A stretch of DNA of 64,000 bases from Lachnospiraceae bacterium (lineage in GTDB: Bacteria; Bacillota; Clostridia; Lachnospirales; Lachnospiraceae). The stretch covers positions 55,562 through 119,561 of the forward strand of contig JAFSXN010000139.1 of the NCBI GenBank assembly GCA_017444015.1, written 5' to 3'. Both the position numbers and the translations under genes were made by a program. The notes beneath the pieces are model-generated. The model saw nothing but the letters and a program-made list of their open reading frames with translations. It was not told the origin of the DNA and made no database searches. Shown here piece by piece: positions 15,357-24,530 of the stretch (the first letter of the stretch is position 1; each line of letters opens with the position of its first letter).

Positions 15357-16958
15357 ATGGAAAACGGTGCGGCTCCGCTTTTGGAGCTTAAAAATATCAA
15401 GAAGGATTTCTTCGGCAATCAGGTTCTGATGGATATCAACCTGAAGCTTGGGGAGGGCGAGGTACTGGGCCTTGTCGGAGAAAACGGCGCGGGAAAGTCG
15501 ACGCTTATGAAGATCGTCTTCGGTGCGGACGTGATTCGGGAGACCGGGGGCTTTGGAGGCGATATCCTGTTGAACGGGGAGAAGGCTGTTTTTGAAACCC
15601 CGTTTGACGCTCTGAACGCGGGAATCGGTATGGTGCATCAGGAGTTTTCCCTGATCCCCGGATTTACGGCGACGGAAAATATTCTGCTAAACCGCGAGCC
15701 GAAGAAGACGAATGTCATCGCCGAGGTCTTCGGACAGCGTATGAGTACGTTGAATCGAACGGAGATGCAGGATATGGCGGAGAAAGCGATTTCCCAGATG
15801 GGGATAAAAATTGACGCCGATATGCTGATCAAGGATATGCCCGTTGGTCATAAGCAGTTTACCGAGATCGCAAGAGAGCTCAGCAAGGACAATATGAAGC
15901 TTCTGATCCTCGACGAGCCCACAGCGGTCCTGACCGAGAAGGAGGCCGAAGTCCTTTTAGAGTCCATTCGGGGTATGGCAAAGCGCGGTATATCGGTTAT
16001 CTTTATTACTCACAGACTGCAGGAGATCTTAAACGTCTGCGACCGGGTCGTCGTTATGAGGGATGGTTATCTGGTTTCCGATAAAAGAGCGTCGGAAACC
16101 TCAGAGGCGGAAATAACGAAGCTGATGGTCGGCAGAGAGGTTGACGGGACAGGAGCGCATAAGAAAAAAATAGGGGATTTGGATCCGGGTGACGGACGCG
16201 TGATCCTTTCGGTAAAGCGGCTTTGGGTGGATATGCCCGGGGAAACGGTCCGGGATGTCAGCTTTGATGTAAGGGAGGGAGAGATCCTTGGGATCGGAGG
16301 CCTTGCCGGACAGGGGAAGCTCGGGATACCAAACGGTATTATGGGGCTCTACGAGGCCGGAGGAACCGTGATCTTTGACGGGCAGGAGATTCCCTTAAAT
16401 AATCCGAGAAGGTGCCTGGATTCCTCGATTGCCTTTGTTTCGGAGGACAGACGGGGGGTAGGGCTTCTGCTGGATGAATCCCTGGGATGGAACGTTGCTT
16501 TTTCGGCTATGCAGATCCAGAATAAGTTTTTGAAGCCTTATCTCGGCGGCCTGATCAAGTGGCGGGATGAGGCCGCGATCGAAGCGGTTACGCAAAAGTA
16601 TATCGATGAGCTGGCGATCCGCTGTACGGGGACAAAGCAGAAGGCCAAAGAACTCTCCGGAGGCAATCAGCAGAAGATCTGTCTGGCGAAGGCTTTTGCG
16701 CTGGAGCCGAAGCTCCTGTTCGTATCCGAGCCCACCAGAGGGATCGATGTCGGGGCAAAGGCGCTGGTACTGGAGGCGCTGAAAAAGTTTAACCGGGAAA
16801 GCGGGACGACGGTTGTAATGATCTCCTCGGAGCTTGAGGAGCTTCGATCCACCTGTGACAGGATCGCTGTTGTGTCGGGAGGAAAGATCGCGGAAATTGT
16901 GTCCGCGGATGTATCCAGCGAAATCTTCGGGACACTTATGGTCAGCCAGGTGCGATAA
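15357..16958 (+). CDS. Sugar-type ABC transporter ATP-binding protein with two ATPase domains (RbsA/MglA-like)
   Basis: A 533-residue tandem ATPase that would power import through the two permeases downstream. The first half has Walker A GENGAGKST and Walker B LLILDEPTAVL. The second half has a degenerate P-loop (GGLAGQGKLGIPNG), the intact signature LSGGNQQK and FVSEPTRGIDVGAK, the asymmetry normal for RbsA, MglA and nucleoside importers. The frame extends upstream to GTG 15312, but that lies inside a hairpin; GAGAGGAAG before ATG 15357 fixes the start. It follows the binding protein by 208 bp. Confidence 0.93.
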   Translation: MENGAAPLLELKNIKKDFFGNQVLMDINLKLGEGEVLGLVGENGAGKSTLMKIVFGADVIRETGGFGGDILLNGEKAVFETPFDALNAGIGMVHQEFSLIPGFTATENILLNREPKKTNVIAEVFGQRMSTLNRTEMQDMAEKAISQMGIKIDADMLIKDMPVGHKQFTEIARELSKDNMKLLILDEPTAVLTEKEAEVLLESIRGMAKRGISVIFITHRLQEILNVCDRVVVMRDGYLVSDKRASETSEAEITKLMVGREVDGTGAHKKKIGDLDPGDGRVILSVKRLWVDMPGETVRDVSFDVREGEILGIGGLAGQGKLGIPNGIMGLYEAGGTVIFDGQEIPLNNPRRCLDSSIAFVSEDRRGVGLLLDESLGWNVAFSAMQIQNKFLKPYLGGLIKWRDEAAIEAVTQKYIDELAIRCTGTKQKAKELSGGNQQKICLAKAFALEPKLLFVSEPTRGIDVGAKALVLEALKKFNRESGTTVVMISSELEELRSTCDRIAVVSGGKIAEIVSADVSSEIFGTLMVSQVR

Positions 16959-17020
16959 CATTTGATTAGGAACCTGGCTGCCCGCCCATATGCGTAAGCA
17001 GATCTTCCCATGGCGGGCAG
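16943..17020 (+). promoter_or_regulatory. Adjacent hairpins between ATPase and permease genes
   Basis: CAGCCAGGT (16943-16951) pairs with ACCTGGCTG (16972-16980), and CTGCCCGCC (16978-16986) pairs with GGCGGGCAG (17012-17020). The two share three bases, so complete formation is mutually exclusive at the edges. They sit in the only other long gap (119 bp) of this operon. Confidence 0.45.
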
Positions 17021-17077
17021 ACGCGGCAGAAGATCGGTACGTTCCGATGCCGCAGTCAGGTGAGATAGGGGGACGGA

Positions 17078-18148
17078 ATGAACGAGAATGTAGAAAAGAA
17101 AAGCTTTACAGAGAGGGCAAAGGGCGCGCTTGAGAGCTTCGGACTGCCGAGGTTGATCATAGCAGCCTTCCTCCTGCTTCTGTATATTTTGGCACCGCTC
17201 GTCGGAGCGGATCTTCCGACCCAGATCACAAATACGCTGAACCGGTTCAGCTGGAACGCGATCCTGGTTCTTGCGATGGTTCCGATGATCCATTCGGGCT
17301 GCGGACTGAACTTCGGCCTGCCCCTCGGGATTATCTCGGGACTTCTCGGAGCGACGCTGTCCATCGAATTCGGCTTTACCGGGGGCTTCTCCTTCGTAAT
17401 GGCGGTGATCCTCGCGACGCCCTTTGCGCTGCTCCTGGGGGCGGGCTACGGCTGGCTCCTTAACAAGATCAAGGGCGGGGAAATGATGATCGCGACCTAC
17501 GTCGGCTTCTCCTCGGTGTCCTTTATGTGTATGATGTGGCTCTTGCTTCCCTACCACAGCCCGAATATGGTCTGGGGACTTGCGGGAAAGGGCCTTCGTA
17601 CGACGATCTCTCTGGAAGGGTACTACGATCAGTTCCTCGCGCAGTTCTTGCAGATCAGGATAGGTAACATTGTTATTCCTACCGGAGCGATCCTGTTCTT
17701 CGCTCTGTTCGCCTTCGGGATCTGGGCCTTCCTTCATACGAAGACAGGGACCGCGATGACGGCGGTGGGCTCGAATCCGATCTTTGCGAGGGCTTCGGGG
17801 ATTAACGTCGATAAGATGCGGCTGCTTTCAGTCGTTCTTTCGACCTGGCTTGCGGCTATCGGGATTTTGACCTATGAGCAGGGCTTCGGTTTTGTACAGC
17901 TTTATATGGCGCCCTTCTATATGGCGCTGCCTGCGGTCTCGGCGATCCTGATCGGAGGCGCGAGCGTCAACAAGGCTTCGATCGCCAACGTCGTCATCGG
18001 AACCTTCCTGTTCCAGGGCATCGTTACGATGACACCGACGGTAATGAATAATATGGTACATATGGATATGAGCGAGGTCATCCGGATCATCGTTTCACAG
18101 GGTATGATCCTCTACGCTCTGACCAGGAAGACGGAGGGAACGAGATGA
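17078..18148 (+). CDS. ABC transporter permease, BPD_transp_2 / RbsC-like
   Basis: A 356-residue protein with about nine hydrophobic segments starting near residue 27, in the family of ribose- and nucleoside-type permeases. The conserved stretch VSAILIGGASVNKASIANVV resembles the RbsC-type GGASVxG motif. GATAGGGGGA precedes ATG 17078. Its stop overlaps the next permease by ATGA, so the two are produced together and should form a heterodimer. Confidence 0.9.
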   Translation: MNENVEKKSFTERAKGALESFGLPRLIIAAFLLLLYILAPLVGADLPTQITNTLNRFSWNAILVLAMVPMIHSGCGLNFGLPLGIISGLLGATLSIEFGFTGGFSFVMAVILATPFALLLGAGYGWLLNKIKGGEMMIATYVGFSSVSFMCMMWLLLPYHSPNMVWGLAGKGLRTTISLEGYYDQFLAQFLQIRIGNIVIPTGAILFFALFAFGIWAFLHTKTGTAMTAVGSNPIFARASGINVDKMRLLSVVLSTWLAAIGILTYEQGFGFVQLYMAPFYMALPAVSAILIGGASVNKASIANVVIGTFLFQGIVTMTPTVMNNMVHMDMSEVIRIIVSQGMILYALTRKTEGTR

Positions 18149-19284
18149 ACGAGAACAGCAAAAGAAGCATAAACTTCATCGAGCTTCTGAAAAACAATTC
18201 GGTTCCCATTATGTTCGTTGTGATCTGTGCGGTCTGCATTCCGCTGTCGGGATTCTCGCCGTCCTATCTGTTCAACGAGATTATGACAAGAATCGGAAGA
18301 AATTCCTTCCTGATATTGAGCCTATTAATTCCGATTATGGCCGGGATGGGTCTGAACTTCGGTATGACTTTAGGGGCTATGGCCGGTGAGATCGGACTGA
18401 TCTTAGTCTGCGACTGGCAGATCGTCGGGATCCCCGCAATGGTGCTTGCGATTATTATCTCGATCCCGATCGCTATCGGTCTCGGGGTTTTCTGCGGAAA
18501 GATCTTAAATATGGCGAAGGGCCGGGAGATGATCACCAGCTATATCATGAGCTTTTTCATCAACGGTATCTATCAGCTGGTCGTCCTCTATATGATGGGC
18601 TCGATCATTCCGATCAAGCATACGACCATCAAGCTCCCGAGAGGCTACGGGATCCGGAATACCGTCAGTCTCTTAAGCATGCGGCAGAAGCTGGACAAGC
18701 TGATCCCGTTAAAGCTGTTCGGGGCGGATATTCCGGTGATGACCTTTATCATTGTAGCGATTCTCTGCTTCTTTATTATCTGGTTTCGAAAGACCAAGCT
18801 CGGCCAGGATATGCGGGCGGTCGGCCAGGATATGCAGGTAGCCGGGGATGCCGGGATCGACGTAGAGAGAACGAGGATTATTTCGATCGTGATCTCAACG
18901 ATCCTTGCGGATATCGGAATGGTCATCTACCTTCAGAATATGGGAAATATCGCGACCTACAGCTCTCATTCCCAGATCGGAATGTTTTGTATCGCTGCGC
19001 TCTTAGTCGGAGGCGCTTCGGTCGACAGAGCCTCTATCGGAAACGTGTTTCTCGGCGTTACGCTGTTTCATATGATGTTTATCGTAGCTCCCGCGGCGGG
19101 CGCGAAGATTACAGGGGATTCGATGCTTGGCGAATACTTCCGTGTATTCGTTTCCTACGCGGTTATTACGGTGGCTCTGGTGATGTACGAGACAAAGAAA
19201 CGAAGAGCCAGAAGCCAGGTCGGAGAGCAGCTACGGCTCGAGCAGGAGCTTTCGGATAAGAAACAGGAGGCGGCGCAGGTATGA
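18145..19284 (+). CDS. ABC transporter permease, second BPD_transp_2 subunit
   Basis: A 379-residue membrane protein homologous in layout to the preceding permease. It contains LLVGGASVDRASIGNVFLG, the counterpart of the motif in its partner, and ends in a charged cytoplasmic tail (about residues 350-379) rich in Glu, Gln and Arg. Start and stop both overlap neighbours by ATGA, indicating strict translational coupling through three genes. Confidence 0.9.
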   Translation: MNENSKRSINFIELLKNNSVPIMFVVICAVCIPLSGFSPSYLFNEIMTRIGRNSFLILSLLIPIMAGMGLNFGMTLGAMAGEIGLILVCDWQIVGIPAMVLAIIISIPIAIGLGVFCGKILNMAKGREMITSYIMSFFINGIYQLVVLYMMGSIIPIKHTTIKLPRGYGIRNTVSLLSMRQKLDKLIPLKLFGADIPVMTFIIVAILCFFIIWFRKTKLGQDMRAVGQDMQVAGDAGIDVERTRIISIVISTILADIGMVIYLQNMGNIATYSSHSQIGMFCIAALLVGGASVDRASIGNVFLGVTLFHMMFIVAPAAGAKITGDSMLGEYFRVFVSYAVITVALVMYETKKRRARSQVGEQLRLEQELSDKKQEAAQV

Positions 19285-19757
19285 ATACGAAGAAAACGGT
19301 AATTTTGCGGATCGTCCTGATCGTAGTACTGCTTGCCATAGCCGCTCTGATGTTTCTGATCGGAAGAGGGCATACGGTCTATTTTGATAACAAATCAGGC
19401 GAATATAACGGGCAGAAATACGAGACGCCGTATAAGATCGAGGTATCGGTGGACGGCGAGAGAGTAGCGAAGCTCTATGACGGAGAGCGCGGTATGGCCT
19501 CGACCATGGGGCAGAATTTCTCTATGATCGTAGAGATCACGGAAGAGAAGGGCGGAGATTCGGTTGCTCACGCGGTATCGCTGACGCTGCCCTATAATAT
19601 GGACGGAATCATCTTAAATATCCCTGCGATGATGGCGGGACTTCCGGCGGACGCCTATCTGTCGGAGTTTATTATCGAGCCGGATCTTACAGAGGACGAG
19701 GAGGCTCCGACCGAGGATGATATGGCTATCGACGGCGCGGAGTTCGGAGACTTCTAA
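19281..19757 (+). CDS. Small membrane-anchored protein of the DUF3798 ABC operon
   Basis: A 158-residue protein with one N-terminal hydrophobic segment (about residues 8-27), a short beta-rich outer domain containing EVSVDGERVAKLYDGERG, and an acidic C-terminal tail. I do not recognise its family with certainty. Coupling by ATGA to the second permease suggests an accessory subunit of the transporter, exposed outside the membrane. The acidic tail has no known motif. Confidence 0.75.
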   Translation: MNTKKTVILRIVLIVVLLAIAALMFLIGRGHTVYFDNKSGEYNGQKYETPYKIEVSVDGERVAKLYDGERGMASTMGQNFSMIVEITEEKGGDSVAHAVSLTLPYNMDGIILNIPAMMAGLPADAYLSEFIIEPDLTEDEEAPTEDDMAIDGAEFGDF

Positions 19758-19802
19758 AACCGAGATAAAATCGGTGTTTTCCATAGCAAAGGAGATTATC
19801 AT

Positions 19803-20063
19803 ATGGCAACCTATAAAACAAAAGGAACCTGTTCGACGCAGATCGATTTTGAGATCGATGAGGCGACTGATACGATCAAAAGCGTTCGGTTTACGAGAGG
19901 CTGCAACGGCAATACGCAGGGAGTAGCGAAGCTTGTAGAGGGCATGAAGGTCGATGACGTGATCTCAAGGCTTTCCGGTATTGACTGCGCAGGCCGCGGA
20001 ACGTCGTGTCCGGATCAGCTGGCAAGGGCTTTAACGGAGTATCGGGAAAAGGCGGCAGGGTAA
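19803..20063 (+). CDS. TSCPD-domain protein (TIGR03905-like)
   Basis: An 86-residue protein with the TSCPD signature near its end (GRGTSCPDQLARAL, about 66-79) and two further cysteines in CSTQIDF and CNGNTQG. The same fold occurs at the C-terminus of class II ribonucleotide reductases, where cysteines and metal binding are implicated, but the stand-alone proteins are uncharacterised. AAGGAG lies eight bases ahead of ATG 19803. It lies between the transporter genes and the arabinofuranosidase gene, probably by operon extension. Confidence 0.85.
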   Translation: MATYKTKGTCSTQIDFEIDEATDTIKSVRFTRGCNGNTQGVAKLVEGMKVDDVISRLSGIDCAGRGTSCPDQLARALTEYREKAAG

Positions 20064-20104
20064 ACTTGCGGTAAACTGGCTTTGTTCTGAAAAAGGAGAA
20101 GAAG

Positions 20105-21622
20105 ATGGCACAGAAGACGACGATGACGGTAGATAAGGAGTTTCGGATCGCAAAGATCGACAAACGGATCTACGGCTCGTTTATCGAGCATCTGGGACGG
20201 GCGGTATATACGGGGATCTATCAGCCGGATCACGAGAGCGCCGATGAGGACGGCTTTCGGAAAGACGTTCTTCAGCTGGTACGGGAGCTTAACGTTCCCA
20301 TTGTACGCTATCCGGGCGGGAATTATGTTTCGAATTTCTTCTGGGAGGACAGCGTCGGGCCGAAGGAGGAGCGGAAGAAGCGGTTAGATATGGCCTGGCG
20401 GACGATGGAGCCGAATGAGGTCGGGATCAATGAGTTTTCCAAATGGGCGAAGAAGGCTGACGCGGATGTGATGATGGCGGTCAATCTCGGGACCCGGGGA
20501 ACGGACGCGGCTCTGAACCTCCTCGAATACTGCAACCTTGATACGGACAGCTATTACGCCGAGCTTCGAAGAAAGCACGGAGAGAAGGATCCGTACGGGA
20601 TCAGGCTCTGGTGTCTCGGAAATGAAATGGACGGCCCCTGGCAGATGGGCCACAAGGAGGCGAAGGAGTACGGGCATCTTGCCGCGGAAACGGCGAAGGC
20701 TATGAAGATGATGGATTCTTCCCTGGAGTTTGTCGCCTGCGGAAGCTCCAATGTCGATATGCCGACCTTTGCGACCTGGGAGGCGGATGTGCTTTCCGAA
20801 GCCTATGATTATGTGGACTATATTTCTCTGCACCAGTATTTTGCGAAGAAATCGGAGGATACCGCGGACTTCTTTGCGCTGACGGACGATCTGGATTACT
20901 TTATCCGCTCGATCATCGCGACCTGTGACTACGTCAGGGCAAAGAAGCACAGCAAGAAGGATATCAACTTAAGCTTTGACGAGTGGAACGTCTGGTATCA
21001 TACCCACGCTAAGGACGAGGAGGACATGGCGGATAAGCCATGGCGTCTGCATCCGCATCTTTTAGAGGATATCTATACCTATGAGGATGCCATTGTCGAC
21101 GGGCTTGCGCTGATCACGCTCTTACGACATTCGGACCGAGTGAAGGTCGCCTGCCTTGCGCAGCTTGTGAACGTGATCGCGCCGATCATGACGGAGGAGG
21201 GGAAGAACGGGAAGGCGTTTCGTCAGACGATCTTTTATCCTTTCTGCCATGCGTCGCGCTTTGGCAGGGGGTATGCGCTGCAGCCGGTGATCAGGACCGG
21301 AAAGCATGCTACCGCGGAGCATGATGAGGTAACGGATATCGAGGCTATTGCCGTCGACAACGAGGAGGCCGAAGAGGTCACGATCTTTGCCGTCAACCGG
21401 AATGTGAAGGAGGCCGTGGAGTTTGAGGCGGTGCTTTCGGGATATGAGGGCTATACCGTAAAGGAATATCTGGCCCTGGAGGGTTCGGATATGCTTGCCG
21501 TGAATTCGGCGGCGGAAGAGAAGGTCGCTCCGGTTCGCAGAACGGATATCACGATAGATAACAACGTTGTGAATACCTGGATGAAGCCGGCATCCTGGAA
21601 CGTGATCTTATTAGGACGATAG
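20105..21622 (+). CDS. abfA: Alpha-L-arabinofuranosidase, glycoside hydrolase family 51
   Basis: A 505-residue intracellular enzyme that removes arabinofuranose from arabinan, arabinoxylan or arabinogalactan oligosaccharides. It has the typical opening (IDKRIYGSFIEHLGRAVYTG), RYPGGNYVSNFFWEDSVG, catalytic acid/base Glu174 in CLGNEMDGPWQ and nucleophile Glu293 in SFDEWNVWYH, positions almost identical to the well-studied Geobacillus enzyme (175 and 294). The C-terminal part is the beta-sandwich domain. No signal peptide. AAAAGGAGAAG precedes ATG 20105, 41 bp after the TSCPD gene. Confidence 0.96.
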   Translation: MAQKTTMTVDKEFRIAKIDKRIYGSFIEHLGRAVYTGIYQPDHESADEDGFRKDVLQLVRELNVPIVRYPGGNYVSNFFWEDSVGPKEERKKRLDMAWRTMEPNEVGINEFSKWAKKADADVMMAVNLGTRGTDAALNLLEYCNLDTDSYYAELRRKHGEKDPYGIRLWCLGNEMDGPWQMGHKEAKEYGHLAAETAKAMKMMDSSLEFVACGSSNVDMPTFATWEADVLSEAYDYVDYISLHQYFAKKSEDTADFFALTDDLDYFIRSIIATCDYVRAKKHSKKDINLSFDEWNVWYHTHAKDEEDMADKPWRLHPHLLEDIYTYEDAIVDGLALITLLRHSDRVKVACLAQLVNVIAPIMTEEGKNGKAFRQTIFYPFCHASRFGRGYALQPVIRTGKHATAEHDEVTDIEAIAVDNEEAEEVTIFAVNRNVKEAVEFEAVLSGYEGYTVKEYLALEGSDMLAVNSAAEEKVAPVRRTDITIDNNVVNTWMKPASWNVILLGR

Positions 21623-21849
21623 AAACGGAAAACAAGAACGGAAAACAGGCAACAGAAAACTGACGACACTGGATAAAAATATCGCATGTTATACATATGT
21701 CGGGGATAATAATCCTTGAAAAATGGTCGGGCGTTATTTATAATTTATATGTATTAATATTGGCTTTTTTCATTGGCTTGTCTTGTATAAAACAGGATAT
21801 ATAAGATTACAAGCTAAGTGGAAATATTGGAGGAAGTGCTTAATCCGGG

Positions 21850-21888
21850 GACTGTTCTACAGAGATCATCTGTAGAACAGTCTTTCGT
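21850..21888 (+). terminator. Strong 14-bp hairpin, probable terminator
   Basis: GACTGTTCTACAGA (21850-21863) and TCTGTAGAACAGTC (21869-21882) form a perfect stem over GATCA, followed by a T-rich stretch on the plus strand. It lies 228 bp after abfA and just beyond the end of the convergent reductase gene. TTGGCT and a TATATA-like box near 21773-21803 could start a very short transcript into it. Confidence 0.6.
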
Positions 21889-21898
21889 TTCAGCCCTT

Positions 21899-22519
21899 TT
21901 ATTTTTCAATTCTCTCAAAGTCTGCCTTGGGGTGTTTGCAGATCGGACAGATAAAATCGTCCGGCAGCTCTTCCCCTTCGTATTCATATCCGCAGACTGT
22001 ACAGCGCCAGACGACCTTTCCGGTTTTCTCACTGACGACCTTCTCCGGCTTTGGTTTGATATGCTCCTGATAATAGGTATAGGTAGCGGAGGGAGTATCA
22101 GTCAGGATATCCATATCCGTTACGTCCGCGATAAAGAGTGTATGGGTTCCGAGATCCACGGTCTGCCAGACCTTGCCGGAGATATAGGCGTTGGTCCCTC
22201 TGGTAATGATCGCGGTACCGTTTTCGGCGAGCCTGCAGTCGGTAAAGTCCGCGAACTTATCCACGTCTCTTCCGGACTGGAAGCCGAAATGCTTAAACAG
22301 CTCAAAGTCCGCGTCCTCGCTCAAAATCGAGATCGTAAACTCCTTCGACTCCATCAGCATATCGTGGGTAAAATTGGCCTTGTTCACAGCGAACGAAATC
22401 CGATTCGGCTCGCTCGTGACCTGGATCGCCGTATTTGTAATGCAGCCATTGAGCTTCGTTGTTTTCGCCGTCAGAACAAAAAGTCCGTAGGACAGCTTGA
22501 ACATGGTTTTGGGATTCAT
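21899..22519 (-). CDS. Flavin reductase-like domain fused to rubredoxin
   Basis: A 206-residue protein, the build known as high-molecular-weight rubredoxin (Hrb/NADH:rubredoxin-type). Residues about 1-150 form an FMN-binding split-barrel flavin reductase domain (MNPKTMFKLSYGLFVLTAK). After a linker (KPKPEKVVSEKTGK), the C-terminus is rubredoxin with CTVCGYEYEGEELP and CPICKHPK, the four iron ligands. It should deliver electrons from NAD(P)H to flavodiiron proteins in oxygen or NO detoxification. The frame extends to 22630, but AGGAGG (22526-22531 complement) places the start at 22519. Confidence 0.93.
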   Translation of the reverse strand: MNPKTMFKLSYGLFVLTAKTTKLNGCITNTAIQVTSEPNRISFAVNKANFTHDMLMESKEFTISILSEDADFELFKHFGFQSGRDVDKFADFTDCRLAENGTAIITRGTNAYISGKVWQTVDLGTHTLFIADVTDMDILTDTPSATYTYYQEHIKPKPEKVVSEKTGKVVWRCTVCGYEYEGEELPDDFICPICKHPKADFERIEK

Positions 22520-22649
22520 CGTTTTCCTCCTGTATACGATATCAGCCTGCTCACAGACGGACGTGCAAGGTCCGAATGAAGCACTTGTTTTCAACAGCTT
22601 CAGTTTAATCGTTTTCGGAGGAAATAGCAAGCTGAGAGGAGAAGATTTG

Positions 22650-22658
22650 TGCTATAAT
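22650..22658 (+). promoter_or_regulatory. Extended -10 promoter of the MFS gene
   Basis: TGCTATAAT is a perfect extended -10 (TGn-TATAAT at 22653-22658). A -35 box is not evident. It lies 67 bp ahead of the TTG start. Confidence 0.5.
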
Positions 22659-22724
22659 ACATAGCGGATTTGTGCGAAAAACGGAATACGGAAAACGGTC
22701 ATCAAAGGAACAGGAGGCAGGTTT

Positions 22725-23957
22725 TTGAACAAAAATACAGTAAACAGAGGACTTCTCAGGAACAATTATAACGCGACGATCTATGGCTGTTATCTCGGTT
22801 ATGTGATCCAGGCGATCGTCAATAACTTTCTGCCGCTTTTATTCGTAACGCTCCGGAGTACTTATGCCCTGAGCCTTGCCAGCGTTACCTTTCTTGTGAC
22901 CTTAAACTTCGGGATCCAGCTTCTGGTGGATTTCCTCTCGGCGTTCTTCGTCGATCGGATCGGATACCGGGCCTCCATGATACTGGCGCATAGCTTTTCG
23001 GCTCTGGGCTTTGTATCCCTGAGCTTTCTTCCGGAGCTTTTGCCCGTTCCGTACTTTGGGATCCTGATCGCTGTGATCTTAAACGCCATCGGCGGCGGGC
23101 TTCTTGAGGTTCTGGTCAGCCCGATCGTAGAAGCTTGCCCCAGCGATAACAAGGCGACCGCTATGAGTCTTCTGCATTCCTTTTACTGCTGGGGCCATAT
23201 GGGCGTAGTGATTATAACAACGCTGTTCTTTCGGCTGGCGGGTATCGAAAACTGGCGGATCATGGCACTTTTATGGACGATCGTGCCGTTGGCCAATATC
23301 GTGATCTTTTCCTTCGTCCCGATCGCGACCTTAGTGGGAGAGGATGAAAAAGGGATGAGCTTTTCCGAGGTGGCAAGGCTGAAGCTGTTCTGGCTGCTGT
23401 TTATCATGATGATCTGCGCGGGAGCCAGCGAGCAGGCGGTCAGTCAGTGGGCCTCAACCCTCGTAGAGCAGGGGCTTCACCTTTCAAAAACCTTAGGAGA
23501 CATCGCAGGTCCTATGATGTTTGCGCTGTTTATGGGGCTCTCCCGATTGTTTTACGGGAAATATGGAGAGCGGATCCCGCTTCAGAGGTTTATGGTCGGA
23601 AGCGCTTTGCTCTGTCTGCTGTCCTATATCCTGATCTTTGCCTCGGTCCACCCGATCGTCGGTGTGATCGGCTGTATGCTCTGCGGCTTTTCGGTAGGGA
23701 TCCTCTGGCCCGGGACCTTCAGCATCGCCGCTGCGTCCTTAAAGAACGGCGGGACTCTGGTCTTTGCGCTTTTAGCGCTCGGAGGGGACGTAGGCTGCGG
23801 GGGAGGACCGACCTATGTGGGCCTGCTGTCCGAGCTGTTTTCGGACAACTTAAAGATCGGGATCGGGCTTGCGGTGATCTTTCCGATCGGGATCATACTC
23901 GGGATTTTGGGGATCAGAAAGCTCTCTTTGGAAAAAGCAGTGGAAGCAAAGGATTGA
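22725..23957 (+). CDS. Major facilitator superfamily transporter
   Basis: A 410-residue protein with about twelve hydrophobic segments. It has a typical loop 2-3 motif region (DFLSAFFVDRIGYRAS) and a second half LSRLFYGKYGERIPLQRFMVG that mirrors it. The overall look (NNFLPLLFVTL, GGGLLEVLVSPIVEACPSDNK) is that of sugar-type MFS carriers related to FucP, but the substrate cannot be deduced. The start is TTG 22725 with GGAGGCAGG about eight bases ahead. The gene ends at a point where a hipA gene has lost its 3' half. Confidence 0.88.
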   Translation: MNKNTVNRGLLRNNYNATIYGCYLGYVIQAIVNNFLPLLFVTLRSTYALSLASVTFLVTLNFGIQLLVDFLSAFFVDRIGYRASMILAHSFSALGFVSLSFLPELLPVPYFGILIAVILNAIGGGLLEVLVSPIVEACPSDNKATAMSLLHSFYCWGHMGVVIITTLFFRLAGIENWRIMALLWTIVPLANIVIFSFVPIATLVGEDEKGMSFSEVARLKLFWLLFIMMICAGASEQAVSQWASTLVEQGLHLSKTLGDIAGPMMFALFMGLSRLFYGKYGERIPLQRFMVGSALLCLLSYILIFASVHPIVGVIGCMLCGFSVGILWPGTFSIAAASLKNGGTLVFALLALGGDVGCGGGPTYVGLLSELFSDNLKIGIGLAVIFPIGIILGILGIRKLSLEKAVEAKD

Positions 23958-23977
23958 ACTGCAAAGCGAAAAAATAT

Positions 23978-24530
23978 TTGCTTTCGGTCTGGCACCGCCA
24001 AGAGATGATCCGGGGTTGATCAGCGTGTTCAGCCATTTTTCCTCTTCTTTATCCGTTCGCTCAAACCCCTGTACTGCCTGCTCTAACTCACGCAGTTCTG
24101 TGATCGGCGGTACGGATAGCTTTTCTACCGTATCGTTGAATTCGGTCTGCCTTTCGGTTGTTAATCGGATGCCACCGCTTCTCGTGACATCGTTTACATT
24201 TAACAGGTAATCCGAGGGAAGCAGCGTACGCACACTTCGCCCTTCTTTTTGGGCTGCGATTGCCTCTTTACGCTGGATCAGTTTTCTACCCCAGCGATCT
24301 GGTGACATATCCTGGAGCATACCGTATGTTTCTTTACCGTCATTTAGATATTGTCTTCCGGGATATGGCATAATATCCGGGTCCAGGAAGATATCACTGT
24401 GACGAAGGAGCCATGTTTCATCATATTCAAACGAATACGTTTCTTTTCCACGGATCTGATTAACGAAAAATGTTCCGATCGGATTATTCTGCTCCCACGC
24501 CGCATAAGCGTAGATCCTCTTCTCACTCAT
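23978..24530 (-). pseudogene. hipA: hipA, truncated toxin kinase gene
   Basis: The minus-strand frame starts at 24530 and matches HipA-type kinases through the N-terminal subdomain (YAAWEQNNPIGTFF; GRQYLNDGKETYGML; DMSPDRWGRKLIQRKE; PSDYLLNVND; GIRLT) up to SSLGGARPKA. There the similarity stops: the frame runs on for about 40 unrelated residues antisense to the 3' end of the MFS gene. The kinase catalytic loop and metal-binding residues that lie in the missing half are gone, so a functional toxin is not expected. The start overlaps hipB by ATGA, the usual hipBA arrangement. Confidence 0.8.

Noticed and set aside
16667-17737. 356-codon frame on the minus strand
   Set aside because: Spans the ends of the ATPase and permease genes antisense; very charged, no motifs.
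21818-22579. 253-codon frame on the plus strand
   Set aside because: Antisense to the flavin reductase/rubredoxin gene, whose cysteine motifs prove the other strand.
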